This document shows positions 10,192 to 22,897 of a DNA stretch of 64,000 nt, in pieces. The notes below the pieces were generated by a model. The model was not told the DNA's origin and searched no databases. It saw nothing but the letters and a program-made list of their open reading frames with translations. Where the stretch lies: positions 248,001 through 312,000 of the forward strand of contig JAIXMG010000013.1 of assembly GCA_025201345.1 (NCBI GenBank). The letters are read 5' to 3'. The position numbers were made by a program, and so were the translations under genes. Every line of letters begins with the position of its first letter. Position 1 is the stretch's first letter. The DNA comes from Thamnidium elegans. Its lineage: Eukaryota; Mucoromycota; Mucoromycetes; Mucorales; Mucoraceae.

Positions 10192-13136
10192 ATGTCAGTT
10201 ACGGTCAGGTACATAAACATATACAAAAAAAAAAAACTTTTTTAAAAAAGTAGTAATGTGATTGTTTAGAGTGGCTTTGCGTGTACGACCTTTTAATGAA
10301 AAGGAAAAAAAGGACAATTTAATTACATTTATACCAGAACAACCACAACAGATCAGAGTGAATCATGAGAACCGTCAATCATTTACGTTTGACTATGTTT
10401 ACCCACCTGCTATTAGCCAAGCCGATGTTTATAGTTCCTGTATTCAACCTTTATTTGATCAATTTACAAAAGGGTAAGAAATTAAAAAAAAAAAATATCA
10501 AACAAATAAACTTTTTTTTTTCTTATTGTTTACTTAATAGGTACAATGCAACCATTTTAGCATATGGGTAAATAATAATAATTCTTATTCACAAAAAAAA
10601 ATAAAAAAAAAATACATATGCATACTTACTTTTTTAAGTATAGACAAACTGGTAGTGGAAAGACTTATAGTATGGGTACATCAGACATCAACAACTGCGA
10701 TTCAAAAGACCAAGGTATTGTCCCTCGTTTTACCAAAAACCTATTCCACTGGATCACCAATCAACAAACAAACATAAAGTACCAAGTCAAGGTTTCTTTT
10801 TTAGAACTGTATCATGAAGACATTATTGACTTATTAAGTACCAACCCCGCTTCTTGTGTAAATATTCGCGAGGATGTATTTGGAAACATCTCTTGGTCAG
10901 GTGTACATGAACAACTTGTTCATAATGTTGCAGATCTTTTAAAGTATGTACCCTTTTTTTTCCTTTTTTTTTTTTACTCTACTCTAATACTACTGACACT
11001 AAACTGATTTTTATATAGTTGTTTACATTTAGGTTCTCAATCACGTACAACTGCTTCAACTGATATGAACTCAAACTCTTCAAGATCACACGCTATCTTT
11101 ACTGTTACACTAATTCAACAATTACCCGAATCTGTCATTAACTCTAAATTTCATTTTGTTGACTTGGCAGGTTCTGAAAGACTAAAGAAAACAAACGCCA
11201 AAGGAGATCGTGCCAGAGAAGGTATATCCATTAACTCTGGTCTATTAGCACTAGGAAACGTTATCTCTGCTTTAGGAGACGAAAAAAAGAAATCCAAACG
11301 AAGCCACGTCCCCTACCGTAACTCTAAATTAACAAGACTTTTACAAGACAGCTTAGGTGGGAACAGTCAAACGCTCATGTTGGCATGTGTTTCTCCCTCC
11401 GACTCAAATGCAAACGAAACTACCAGCACGCTTAAATACGCCAACAGAGCTAAAAACATTACAAATCGTGTTATTATAAACCAGCAGTTATCTGAAGTAG
11501 ATACAATGAAGGTAGAAATAACTAGACTACGACAAGAACTAAAAATCAACGATGCCTTTATGAAGGAAGTTCATTTAGAACTAGATGATTTACGAGCTAA
11601 AAACACCGTTCTTTCAAACCTTGAAATTGTGGCTCAAAAACAAATAAAAATTCCTGCTCAGAAAAGAAGTACAGAATCAGATGAAGATAATGATGACGAT
11701 GATGATGATGGTGCAACCCTTATTGGTTCCAACAGCTTAAGTCAAGACTTAAAATCATGTCGTTCAACTAGTACAAAGCGAAAATCATCCAAGAAAAAAC
11801 CTATTGGTTCCTTTTCGTTAGATAAGCATAAACAACGCATAAGAAAGGAAACTTTATTTATTAAACAAATGAAAGCTGTAATGTTACCCAAGCGCTTTTT
11901 TAAAATTATTATCACTTACTAAATTTATCTCTTTCTTTTAGAACAATGAAGCCTCGTCCGATCCGTTACTTTTTACAAAAATGCTATCCTTGTTCCAATC
12001 AAGTATCAAGGAGCAAAAAGCACTTGTTCAACAACTTGAACCTATTAAATCTGACGAAATCAATATAAAGATATCACCACCTCTAAAAACTAATAATAAA
12101 CCTAGTTTAATGAAACAACCCAACACCTTCAACATGCCACAAAAGACAGAAGAAATGCATCGTCTGACTCTAGTCGTAGAAGAAAATAAATCAGTACCAC
12201 AGCTGAAGCAAATTGCCGCTCAAGTAAAGAAGGCTATTTCACTGCTGACAGATAATCCTTCCTCCATGGTACAGCAATTAAAACCAATTTTAAACAAGAT
12301 TAGTAATATTTGTAATACAAGAGCAACTAGATCAATTACAACAACTACAACCAAAAGTAGTGAGATTGTCGTTAATGATAAACCGACGAGACTTCTCGTT
12401 AATAAACGAGCAAATATTGCTGATAGTCACAGAGACATTCAAAGGTAATTTTTATATATATATAAGTATATACGTATTTAGTATATATATGCTAACGATT
12501 ACACAGAATCATTGCCTTTGAAAATATAAAATCAAACACAGTGTGTACAGAAATGTTAAAAGCATTAAAACAAAAGGTAATTTTTTTTTTACAGATTGCA
12601 ATAACACACAATAATAATAATAATAAAACCAACCGCATTCTTTGTGTGTGTAGAAACTGACGCTTATTCGCGAACAAAAAGACTTGTTAAAAGAAAGAAA
12701 ATCGATTCTCAAAGAGTTTTATCAAGACGATTACACCGAACAACAACAAAAGCAACAATACATGGACGAAAGAATCGACGTTATTACGATCCAAGTAGAC
12801 TTTATTTCAGAAAAGATAAAGTTACTACAGCCTAGTATACCATCCAACAAGGTAGAAAAGAACTTGATCGAGATATTAAAACCGTTAAAAGAACAAGACC
12901 TGCGTTCGTTACTGTTCATGATTATACAACACGATTTAATTTCGTCCAATATTAAATCACAGTTATACGATTTGAAGTCAGCCACTCTAGAAAAGTATCA
13001 ACAAGGTATGATTCAGTTACGAAGAGTACACGGAGACGCTGCTAGCTTAAATAACCAAGTTTTGATCGATTTATTAAAGTCTCCAATCAAGTGTCTTTCC
13101 AACGGATTAATTTTAATAAATACCGTAAAACCTTGA
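10192..13136 (+). CDS. Kinesin-4 family motor protein (KIF4/KIF21-like)
   Basis: Predicted 820-aa microtubule motor. Eight exons sum to a whole number of codons: 10192-10208, 10270-10473, 10541-10567, 10644-10943, 11019-11877, 11942-12444, 12507-12576 and 12654-13136. The motor occupies about residues 1-345: RVALRVRPF at the start, P-loop [12 protein letters not shown], switch [13 protein letters not shown], switch [24 protein letters not shown] and [10 protein letters not shown] match kinesin-4 rather than other classes. The tail has acidic and lysine-rich linkers and then coiled coil. At 820 aa it is shorter than animal KIF4 (about 1200), and I see no cysteine-rich tail. Kinesin-4 motors control microtubule plus-end length and spindle midzones; the role here is inferred. 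The first exon encodes fewer than six residues. Confidence 0.9.
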
Positions 13137-13469
13137 TCACCCGCGTTATCAACATAAATAAATCAAAAACGATTATATTATATATACCTTTTAATGAATA
13201 AAAAAAATAATTATACTCTTTAACATTTTGTAGCACCACTTTTTTAATAGTACACAAAAAATACTAATCTTTCCTATACGTCCCGCCTGTCTATCAAAAA
13301 AAAAAAAAAAAAATAGGTCAAAAGGCTTTCATCCCTAATAAGGGAATTGAGGGGGGGACCCCCATTCGAAACAAAGGTGGGAAACTTCAAAAAAGTGACC
13401 TTTTTTCCCTTTTTTTTTTTTTTTTTTCTTTCTCTTCATCTATTTTTTTTTTTTTACTTCTTACTTCAA

Positions 13470-14324
13470 ATGACACAAATAGAAGAACAAGGGAAAAGGT
13501 CTAAAAAGTTTGCAGTAGGAGGAGAGTTACCACCTTCTCCAACAACAAGTACAACCGTCACAACAAATAAAAGACCAACAACTCGACACCATGTAAAAAG
13601 AAGGTCTAGCGGTCGAGTTCACGTTTCCAAGTTAGCACCTATGGCAAGAGCTTACAGTAATACAAACGAAGAACCAACGGATGACCTTAAAAAGCCTATG
13701 AAACGGTCTCAGTCTAATAAATCCTTGACTAAATTAAATGAACCAAAGATATCAATGACGGCTGCCCCACCAACTGAACCAGCTCCTATAATAAAGAAAG
13801 AGGAAGAGATTAAACCTAGTTCGCCACCCACTACTCCTCCCGCACAAAAGAAACCTTTACTAAAATCACAATTTGTTGAAACCAAAAAGATGAACAACGT
13901 TGCTTCTGCTGCTACACAACAGCCTACCGGCATGACCCGTACGCAACAAAAGCTGCTCTTACAAAGAGAGCAAACCCTAATCCACGACGAAAACCATATT
14001 GCTCATCCAAAGAACATGATTCGTCTTACTAGAGAAATGGAAAAAATGGGTAAAGAATACCGCTGTGTTCGAAAATATCAAGACCCAATGATGGATAGTT
14101 TAAAAAGAGTTCAACAACAACAACAACAACAAAAACCCGAAAAACCCAACCATACAAGAACCATATCCTCTTCAGTATTGCCCCAAACCTCTATACCACA
14201 CTTAGAACAACGTAGACAGATTTTATTAAAAGCTGCTTTACAACATCAACAAATAGACCAAGAAAACGAAAATAAATGGAGCGCTTCTCATTTTTTAGAC
14301 CGTTTATTTTTTGGTACTTCTTAA
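13470..14324 (+). CDS. tco89: TORC1 subunit TCO89-like protein
   Basis: A 284-aa single-exon protein resembling the TCO89 family, a fungal-specific, largely disordered subunit of TOR complex 1 at the vacuole. The family-like parts are KRRSSGRVHVSKL (about residues 38-50), MKRSQSNKSLTKL, and a C-terminal block beginning TRTQQKLLLQREQ and ending YRCVRKYQDPMMDSLKRV. The rest is Pro/Thr/Lys low complexity with a Gln run. I chose ATG 13470-13472, directly after a long pyrimidine tract; the frame is open further upstream but encodes only Phe-rich junk. Its stop TAA (14322-14324) overlaps the stop of the convergent CMR1 gene. It is shorter than yeast Tco89 (about 800 aa). The call rests on remembered family motifs. 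Confidence 0.62.
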   Translation: MTQIEEQGKRSKKFAVGGELPPSPTTSTTVTTNKRPTTRHHVKRRSSGRVHVSKLAPMARAYSNTNEEPTDDLKKPMKRSQSNKSLTKLNEPKISMTAAPPTEPAPIIKKEEEIKPSSPPTTPPAQKKPLLKSQFVETKKMNNVASAATQQPTGMTRTQQKLLLQREQTLIHDENHIAHPKNMIRLTREMEKMGKEYRCVRKYQDPMMDSLKRVQQQQQQQKPEKPNHTRTISSSVLPQTSIPHLEQRRQILLKAALQHQQIDQENENKWSASHFLDRLFFGTS

Positions 14325-15930
14325 TCCCAACATACCATTCTACCAGACGCATTACCAGCCAAGATTGTAGCTTGTTTGGTATTAGGGTGGAACTGATTGA
14401 CACTTGGAATTGCAGTAATATGATCTTGGTCATACAACTGTATAATCTCTTTGCCTGTTTCTCCCGAATAGATATCAATTGGCTGCTTCATATTACCAAT
14501 CATAATATGCTGTATCTTTAATCCATTTAGTTTATTCGTATTCCATCTTGCGCGGAAATTAGTTACCCATCTACACACACACACACACACAAATAAATAT
14601 TAATTATTATATATAAACTTATTTTCTTTTTGTTATTACCTTCCAGTATGGTTATTATGTCCAATAGCACTCTTTAACTCCATTTCATTGTTTTCTTTAT
14701 TTAAACTAAACAAACGAATATAATCATCGTAAGACGTCGTAGCCAAGATATCTCCTAAAGGCGACCAGTAACAACTTGTTGCCGAGTATCCGTGTTGCAA
14801 TGTATGCAACGGTTTTGGTTGTTCGCTCCACATACGATTATCCCAAATAGACACACTGCGATCATTGGACCCGCCTGCCAACAAATGCGTATGAACAGGG
14901 TTTAAATGAATACACCCAACTTTTTTTTCCTTGGCAGTAAAAACCGTAACATCTTGCTTCGATCGTGTATCATGAACACCAATTTCTCCGTCCGAAGTAG
15001 AAAACCAAACCTGATTACCGTCTTGCGAGATATCAAAACTTGTAAGTGAATAGCTATCCGACACACTCCAGTTTATAAATTCTGCCTTATTCATATCAAA
15101 CGTTCTAATTAATCCATCGTACGAAGATGTCATCAGCTTGGACGCATCAGCAGGATTAAAATGCATATCGGTAGCTGTTCTCGTATGTGGTTTATACTGA
15201 TATACAATTGGCTCTCCTTCCTCATCTTGGTTTTTAATATCCCAAAGTCCCAAATGTCCTTCTACGTCAATAGCACAACCCAACAACTTGGAATCTGAAG
15301 GATGAAATCTAACACAACCTTTGCATATTAGTATATTTATTGATATATTAACCCCCCAAAAAAAAAAAACTTACAAACAACCATTAATACGACCTGGTGT
15401 TACTTTAACTGTAGTCCAAGTATGTCGAATTTGCAATTCGGCAAGTTGATGACTCAAAAGTTGATCAGGCGTTCTACCTTGATCATCTTCTTCTTGTTTG
15501 ACTTGTTGCGCAGGTTCAGTGTTAGGTACCAACGCCTTTTGCAAAAGACCTAATACTTTTTTTTGGTCTTCGCTACTAAGCGAATCGATCGTTTTTAATC
15601 GTTTGACTTGCTCAGCAGCTGCTTCAGTGTCTTCGATTTCTCGTTTTGAAATACTAGGTGCTTCGCCTCGAATACGTGCAGAGGTACGTACTGGTAATTG
15701 CGGTTCCTTTTTAATCACAGGTTTGTGTTTTCTGGTCACATTCGGTCCGTTTTTTCTAAACACTGTTGGGATTTCGAGTGTACGTAGTAAGGCTTCGTTT
15801 TCTCTATTGTATTTAAAATTAATTAAAAATATTCCTTCTTTTTTTTTTGCTCAGCAAAGAAAAAAAAAACGCTTTATTATTATTACTTTATGTTTTCTAA
15901 ACGCTGTTTTTCATAGTCTGACATAGACAT
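14321..15930 (-). CDS. cmr1: CMR1/WDR76-like WD40 DNA-damage-response protein
   Basis: WD-repeat beta-propeller of the CMR1/WDR76/DDB2-like family, nuclear proteins that bind DNA and gather at intranuclear quality-control sites under genotoxic stress. The start ATG at 15928-15930 is in MSMSDYEKQRLEN, the usual CMR1 opening, followed by ENEALLRTLEIPTVFRK across the first intron. WD repeats begin with HTWTTVKVTPGRI and include GHLGLWDIK, SYDGLIRTFD, STSDGEIGVHDTRS, SNDRSVSIWDNR and SYDDYIRLFSL. The C-terminus reads GNASGRMVCWD. I see at least four exons. The stop codon lies at 14321-14323 within TCO89's stop, and the start is 44 nt from the upstream RasGEF stop, so its promoter must lie largely inside the RasGEF 3' end. 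Confidence 0.9.
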
Positions 15931-15974
15931 GATGTAGAATAATTATATATATAAATAAATAAAAAAGAAAAAGT

Positions 15975-18674
15975 TTACAAGAAACCAGACTCTTGTAAAA
16001 GACGCGTTATTTTCTCGTCCTCGCGTTCCCTAAAAAAAAAAAAATTAATAAAAAAAAAAAAAAAAAAAAAAACTCCGGTAAATGGATACATTACCTTGGC
16101 TCTAGCTTTAAACTTTCTTTGTATAACTGTTCTTCATCTCTTGTGCTTTTTAAATTAGATTTAATAAATTCCTGTAAATCATCCACTGGTTTTAATTGGT
16201 ATAAAGAAGATTGATACTGTTGAATTTCACGAATGACCTCGGCCGTCTTTGCACGTTTTGCAAAATTAATCAATTCCTTTGATTTTTTCAATTCGTTGGC
16301 ATTACCATCTTCAATAAAAGTTAAATCTTGTAAATAGATGCCTAAAAAGGGTATACATGGAGGGTTGATCGAATGAATGATGGCTCGATATTCCGTAAAG
16401 TTTCGATTGGCTCCCATTAATTTACGAATCTGCTGCAAGATTTGGTTGGTGCGCGCTCCAACTACTTCCCATGTACGCTTTAATCTGCCAACTGAGCTGT
16501 TATCAAATGCTGACAGAATCGCCATACATGTATTAAAATTATTTAAAATTCGACATTTCTAATAGATACAGTGAGTACAAAAAAAAAAGCATTATCTAAT
16601 CTTTTTTTTTTACCTCCGCAACTTGGACCCAGTACTTGATCAAGACACTTCTCTTTTTAATATCATGTTGACTTAAAATAATGTCAGAGACCCAGGAAGT
16701 GACCTGATTACAGTACTCAATAGATGCACGAATGTTTTCTGCTGCCTGATCATCTTCCTGCGACGACCAAGCTTTATCCAAACACTCGATAGGTTTAATA
16801 GCACTGTACAGCTTGAAATCCATAATAGTCAACTGTCTTGCCATCTCTAACGTATCAATATCCAGTAACTTGAACCTTCTTCTGTTTCTTGGTAAAATAG
16901 GCTCCGGTGGGTCAGGCAAAGTCAAAATCATCTTTTTTAACCCACCATTATCCATCATATTAGCATCTCGTCTACGTTGAATCAAGGACTCCAACTGGCC
17001 ATTAGAAAACTTTAACGTGACCTTGATATGAGTATGTGTGAAATCCAACAACCTGTCTAGTAAAATACTATCATCTTCGTTATAATACAACTCAAGCCAA
17101 TTCTTCAGCACGTTGAAAACACGTAACCGAACCAGCTTCAATTTCTTCTCTTCCCAAATCGTAGCTTCTTCTTCTGTCAGTCCTGCAGGACACTGTAAAT
17201 TGTACCGAGACTCTAGCAAGTTCAGTAAATCAACCGAGCTACAAAATGATCGGTACGTCAGTAAAAACGTATTGATAAAGTTCATGTCCAAGTAATCGTG
17301 AAGCGTCAGTCTTTCCACCAACGCAGGCAATGTACCACCCTTGACATTGCCTTCCATATTAAACACAAGCTCATTAGCTCCATAATCATACTGCAAGAAC
17401 GCAGGTCGGTCGTTGACCATAGGCTTCGCTGCTGCAACGGCTGCTAAAGGCGCATCATCACCAAAAAATTTCTTAATTTTGCTCGACGAGTTTTGTTTTG
17501 AAGGAGGTGTCGTGTGAGATCTTTGCATAGGAGGAGCTATTGCCATCGTATTCGGCGTCACTTCAGAATGATGACGGTCAGTCAACTTGATAGCTTCTAC
17601 ACTATTATCTTCTGTATCTAAATCAGAATCTTCTTCTTCGTCCTCTTCAATCACAGATTCTTCCATCACTGCCAGCGTAGTAGGTTTTACCACCGCCAGC
17701 TCCGTATGTAAAAACGATGCGTTGCTGTTACTTCGACTGCGGTTCTTATTGGCCAATCGCAACACGCTCGCACAAATAAGTTCAATGGGTTCAAAAAGAC
17801 TACCTGCAGCCTCTTCGGTTTCTCGCAAACAGCACTCGAATCCCGACGTATCTTCATTTGTCAACGCCTGCAGCTTGAAGAACAGTAGGCCTAAACTATC
17901 TGAAAGCGCTTGCTTTCCCATCGACAAGTCCTTCATTTCCAATTCACCCTGCACGCTGCTAAAATCAGTTTCATCGAGGTACCCAAGAAACAAGCCCGTT
18001 TGATTTGACAAATTACGAAAATGCGTGAACAGCAACGCGGCCAGAGAAACATGATCGTGTGTATTCGAAGACGCAATACATTTAATAATCGTCTCGGCCG
18101 AATCTTGAATACAGGTACCCATCGTTTCCAAATTCTCCGCTAAATTGATCTGTAAACTGTACCGTTGATGTGTCGACGGTTTGCGGAAACTGTTTTCTTG
18201 CTTTTGGATCCACTGTGGGTCCGTATGCGTTAACGTCAAATTCAAATCTTGGCACGTGTTGATAAAGTTACGGATCATAAGCAAGAGCTCCGTGGATTCC
18301 GTCATGATTTTGCTGACCGTGCCGTCTTCGTTGGTAAATGAGCTGTGGTATGTTTGTGCAGAGAGCGTGAGTTTGGACATACTGGCCATCATCGCACGGT
18401 GGTGTGAACGGAGCGTACCGTTCGATTTGATATGGCCAGAGTCTTTATCGATGGTAGAGGAAGCAATAAGCATGTATCGGATTGAATTGACAATAGCAAT
18501 CGAACAAGGATAGTACAAATGATCCAGTCCGTTCTTTGCAGCAGTCGTAAGTTGGTGGATGGCAATAGCGATATTACCAGATAATTTATTCCAAGAAAGT
18601 GGTTCATCATCACCAAACGACGGTAATTTTCTAACCGAAGGTCTACGTGAAGGTGATCTCTGTGGAGGCTTTTC

Positions 18675-18714
<40 letters not shown>

Positions 18715-19525
18715 CAAAACTTAGTTAGACTACATATATATTTTGTGTACCAAAAAATATATATATTTACAAAACTTTCACATTTTAATTGTTGAATGGG
18801 AGTTACACGATGTATCCATTGTGGCTATAGTTACAAATTAGTAAAAAAAATGGTGGGGGGGCAGGGATAAGAGTTTTACCTTTTCTTCAATTGAAAGTAA
18901 AGTACTTCCATCTGACCAAGGTATATCAATTGTGGATCGATGATCAGATTCAGATTCACTATCCATTAATAAAATCGAAGCCGTTTCTTCTTCTGGTATA
19001 TTGATTTCGTCATCTTTATTAAACTTCATTTCACCGGTAATAGGATTATAGTAATAAAACCCAGTTCCATCTTCTGTTCGCTGAACAATCCAGTTGTTCT
19101 TTTGCTCGTCTTGCGGCGATGATGCATTATTGCCATAAGCTAAACTTAATCGATATTCGTTTTTAGGTGGTGGTGGTGTCTAAAGGAGGGGGAAAATATT
19201 AATAACATTAAAAAGCGGTAAGACTCTTTTATTTTTATTTACAACTTCATCGTCCGATTCTGGTTGTATGTCTTCGATTAATTTAACGTAGTTGCTAGGA
19301 AACCAGCCTCGAGTATCATTACATCTATTGATATGCATTTGTTAATTATTATTACTACTTGCAAAAAAAAAAAAAAAAATCTCTCTCTTACAGTCCGTCC
19401 CACCAGCCAGAAGGTAACTTATTTAAAACGTCAATTTGATCATCTTGATTAAAACAAAGTGATGAAGGATCGTTTGACTTGAATGGGTAAAGTGCTTGAA
19501 CTCGGCACAAAATTGGAACACTCAT
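15975..19525 (-). CDS. Ras guanine-nucleotide exchange factor with SH3 and WW-like domains (Cdc25 type)
   Basis: Large multi-exon protein that would load GTP onto Ras. An N-terminal SH3 domain starts immediately after the ATG at 19523-19525 (CRVQALYPF, then LPSGWWDGL and GWFPSNYVKLIED). A WW-like segment follows (NNWIVQRTEDGTGFYYYNP). After a long helical region comes the REM/RasGEF-N domain (LTLHDYLDMNFINTFLLTYR). The catalytic CDC25 domain spans the last exons: LEMARQLTIMDFKLYSAIKP, then SVLIKYWVQVAE, and NFNTCMAILSAFDNSSVGRL. The gene ends in a short exon (EKITRLLQESGFL, stop 15975-15977). One intron has a run of 34 T directly before its acceptor (18677-18710 on the plus strand). The neighbouring TCO89 gene also concerns nutrient signalling, but adjacency alone proves nothing. 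Confidence 0.9.
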
Positions 19526-21246
19526 AGTGTTTTTTTTTATTTTTTTTGGAAATATATATAAAAAAAAATAAAAAAGTGTGTATAAAAAAAAATATATAGA
19601 AAAAAAAAATTAGCCCAAAAGAAAAAAAGAAAGGAAAGAGAGGAAAATAGAGACTGAAGATCACATCAATTTCTCACAGAAAAAGAAAAATACTCAAGTG
19701 TAACCCTGTTCGTACTTTTTTAAATGAGCGCAAAAAAATATGTCTCTCTCTGAAATTAGGTTTAATCAAAAATAGCAAATAACTGGCTTTACGCTAGTAA
19801 CCATACGCTGTAATATAAAGAAAAGGCCCTTTTTGTTGCTGTTTTACAATTGAGACATTTGATAAAATCACCATTAACCAATCTATCGTTTACTAGCTTA
19901 TCTTACTATACGCGTTTTATTCAATTGCAGTTTTGAACCTGTCATGTATACATAAAAAAAAAAAAAAAAATGCACGCATTTTATAATTGTATTTCTATTT
20001 AGGAAAAAAGGTCGTGCATTTGTCCGTAATAAACATGGTACGTATATATATATTTTTTTTTTTCCTTGCACAGGTGATTTTTTTTATTTTGATCTATAAA
20101 GATATATATATGTATAGCTGTTTCTTTAATATTAAAACTATACAAATCCCCATTTTTCTTTTTATATTTAAATGGTATAGAGTTTCAGAATCAAAAGAAC
20201 TCTATTTTGTCTGAACTTGTAAAAAAAAAAAAAAAATAGCTTTTTACGAAAATGCGAATAATTCGGTACCGCGCTCTTCCCTTACATAATACGCGCCCAA
20301 ATCTGTCATTACAATCAGGGGAAAAAAACAACGCTAATACCAAAAAGAAAACTTCATTATTCTGCTTACCAAAATACTCTCTCTCGTGCTCCTTCGTATT
20401 TACTAATCAATCATTTATGTTTTTTTTAAAAAAAAGATATTATACATGTACTTTTTATTTTAAAATTGCGCTTTTAAAAAACGTGGTGAAAAGATTGATT
20501 TTGCTTACCCCGAAGATCGTTTAGCACTTTGGATATACTTTTTTTTAACCGGCAGCCATTTTCTGGACCTACTAATCCTTTTTTTTTAGTGGGGTTGAGC
20601 AATGCCCTATTGGGGTCAATTCTAGATCTCTTTCTTTTCTTGTAGAGCAGTATCAGATCGTAAAAAAAAAACTTTCCCTACTAGTGTAACAGTTTGTCAC
20701 CAAAACTTCTTTTCCTAAAGAATAAGTCATGTGCACTATTGGCTTAATAGGTACTGGTTATGTTTTTAATTTGCTGATTTTTTTTAATGGTAGATCAATA
20801 ATAAAAAATATATGTGCCTGCATTAGTCACTTCGATTTTTGAAGCGTGTTTGATTTCTAAATTATAAATAAAGCTAAAGGGTCCAAAATGTCCCCACCCC
20901 CTGGTCACTTCAAAAAATATTACGTTTTTAATTTTACCACCTTACTTTTACATATTAATATAATCTACACCTGTGTAGTACAATAAGAAAAAAGTGATTC
21001 CATATTTTAACAAACAATAAACAATGTTATTTTGTAGGCCCAGAACAAAAAAGGAGTTTGTAAAGTTATAGCTTTTTTTTTTTATTACATTTAAAAAAGT
21101 AGTGCTATTTTGAATGTAGTACTATTCAATGTAGTCTATTGCCCAAAAATAGATATCGCGTGCCTGGGCCCTCTCCCGACACGTTTTCGCTTTTTTTTTT
21201 TACTAGAAGGTATATTCTTTTTTTTTTTTTTTACTAGAAGGTATAT

Positions 21247-21279
<33 letters not shown>

Positions 21280-22897
21280 CCTAGTTTGAGTTAAATATAA
21301 ACAAAAATTTTTTTCCAATTGTATGATGGGTCAAACGATAGATATACTTTTTTTGTGTGAAAACGCTCTCATACTCACGGTACTTGCCAAAAACAAGTAC
21401 CTACCGAACACCATTGTGTGATGCAAACGTATTCTGACAGAAAAAAAAAAAAAGAAAAAGAAGGTATTTAAATGGATTACAAGCAAAATTATTCATTTGA
21501 GATGTCCTTCTACATATGTTACTCATGTGACATATTCTTTACTGCGTTACATCTTACTGTTATTATACATAGTATCCTCCTTCTGGGGTTTTACAATCAT
21601 ATGAGGTTTGTCCAGATAGTGGGATTTGATGACCTCCAAAAAAAAAAAAAAGGCCCTGAAGGGGGATCTCGATATTGTTAACTCCATTAATTCGGGCAAT
21701 ACTCAGGGTGCTTAAAGACGGTCATTTAAATAAACGGACGTTAAAAATATAAACCGTGTGTCAAATAAGTTTGTACTTTTTATTGTAAACTGACCGAAAA
21801 GCAGGACCACCATTCGATTTAAGGGTGGAATCCAATTTCACAAAGCTACCAAGTAGAATTACTATTATCTACTACCAACTGTAAATAAATACCATCATCG
21901 TAGCTGACTCGAGCTTTCTCTCTTGTCGCTTTTCTTAACGGATGAGCCTATACAGTTAAAGCTGTAATGACCATATATGTTCTTGATACGCGTGTAAAAT
22001 TGGACTGTGCGCTACTCTTTAAAAAAAAAAAAAAAAATGTAAAAAATAATAGTAATATAACCGAGAATTCTGTATTAAAATAGGTACTTTTCGAGATTTG
22101 ACCTGGCTGACTGCGCAGAAAAGAAAAGAAAACTGCTTAAAAAGTCGCCTTTGTTTTATCGCAACTCCATTTCTAATATATATTTTTCTTTGGAGTTAGA
22201 ATCTACACTGGCAGAATACTCCATATCATTATCTAATCTCTATTTTTAAAAAGAAAAACGTTAACAAAGTACATAACAAAATGATGTCGACTAACTCTTC
22301 TCATCTTCTTCAAAGAGATTGAAAATTGACAGATCTTTAAAAGCGATTTGTCTTTGTCGTATTCTATCGTGACAGTTCTCTACGTTGCAGCATAACTTTT
22401 AGTAACTAGCTGATTGTGACTTTTAACCTATTACTTACAGTCGTTCTTCGATAGAACGCGTCTAAAAAAAAAGCACAAAAAGGACAAACGAATGATTACA
22501 TGAAAGAGAGGGTATAATATTTGATAGAAACACTTGATTCAAAGACGGGATAAATGAGCTTTTTTCGTCGCTCGTTGGTATTATATAGCCCTTCAATGCG
22601 AGATGATATTGTACTATTTCCGACGTACACTGTTATTTACGTTGCGAAGCTTTTCTATTTTACGAAAATTCAAGAAAAAAGTCAAAAGGGACATCCTTTT
22701 AAATAAATAAAGACAGTCGCGATAAGATCTATATAATTATAGACAAATAAAAAGTTTATTGTACTCGAATACAACTCCTTTGAAGAGTTCAGTAAATATT
22801 AGAAAGTGTATTAATTGTTAAATGGTTGAAACAAGAGAATGCTTTCCTTGCTGAAATAAAAAATAAAAATAAAGGTATATAATAAAATAGTATTTTT
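19526..22897. other. AT-rich intergenic spacer (3.4 kb)
   Basis: Between the RasGEF 5' end and the MFS transporter 3' end. It contains a direct repeat (TACTAGAAGGTATATTC at 21201-21217 and 21232-21248) set in T-runs, a T-run up to 21279, and many short chance frames. A minus-strand stretch near 22290-22500 has exon-like splice signals (see findings). No gene is firmly supported. Confidence 0.5.

Noticed and set aside
14321..19525. TCO89-CMR1-RasGEF as an operon-like signalling unit
   Set aside because: TCO89 is on the opposite strand and CMR1 is not a nutrient-signalling gene; only tight spacing is supported.
19987..20214. Frame with a possible AUG-only first exon near 20037
   Set aside because: The product is an AT-rich Phe/Ile/Tyr string with no conserved feature; the splice pattern alone is not enough.
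20252..20524. 90-codon plus-strand frame
   Set aside because: Composition is like translated spacer, there is no domain and no supporting splice signals.
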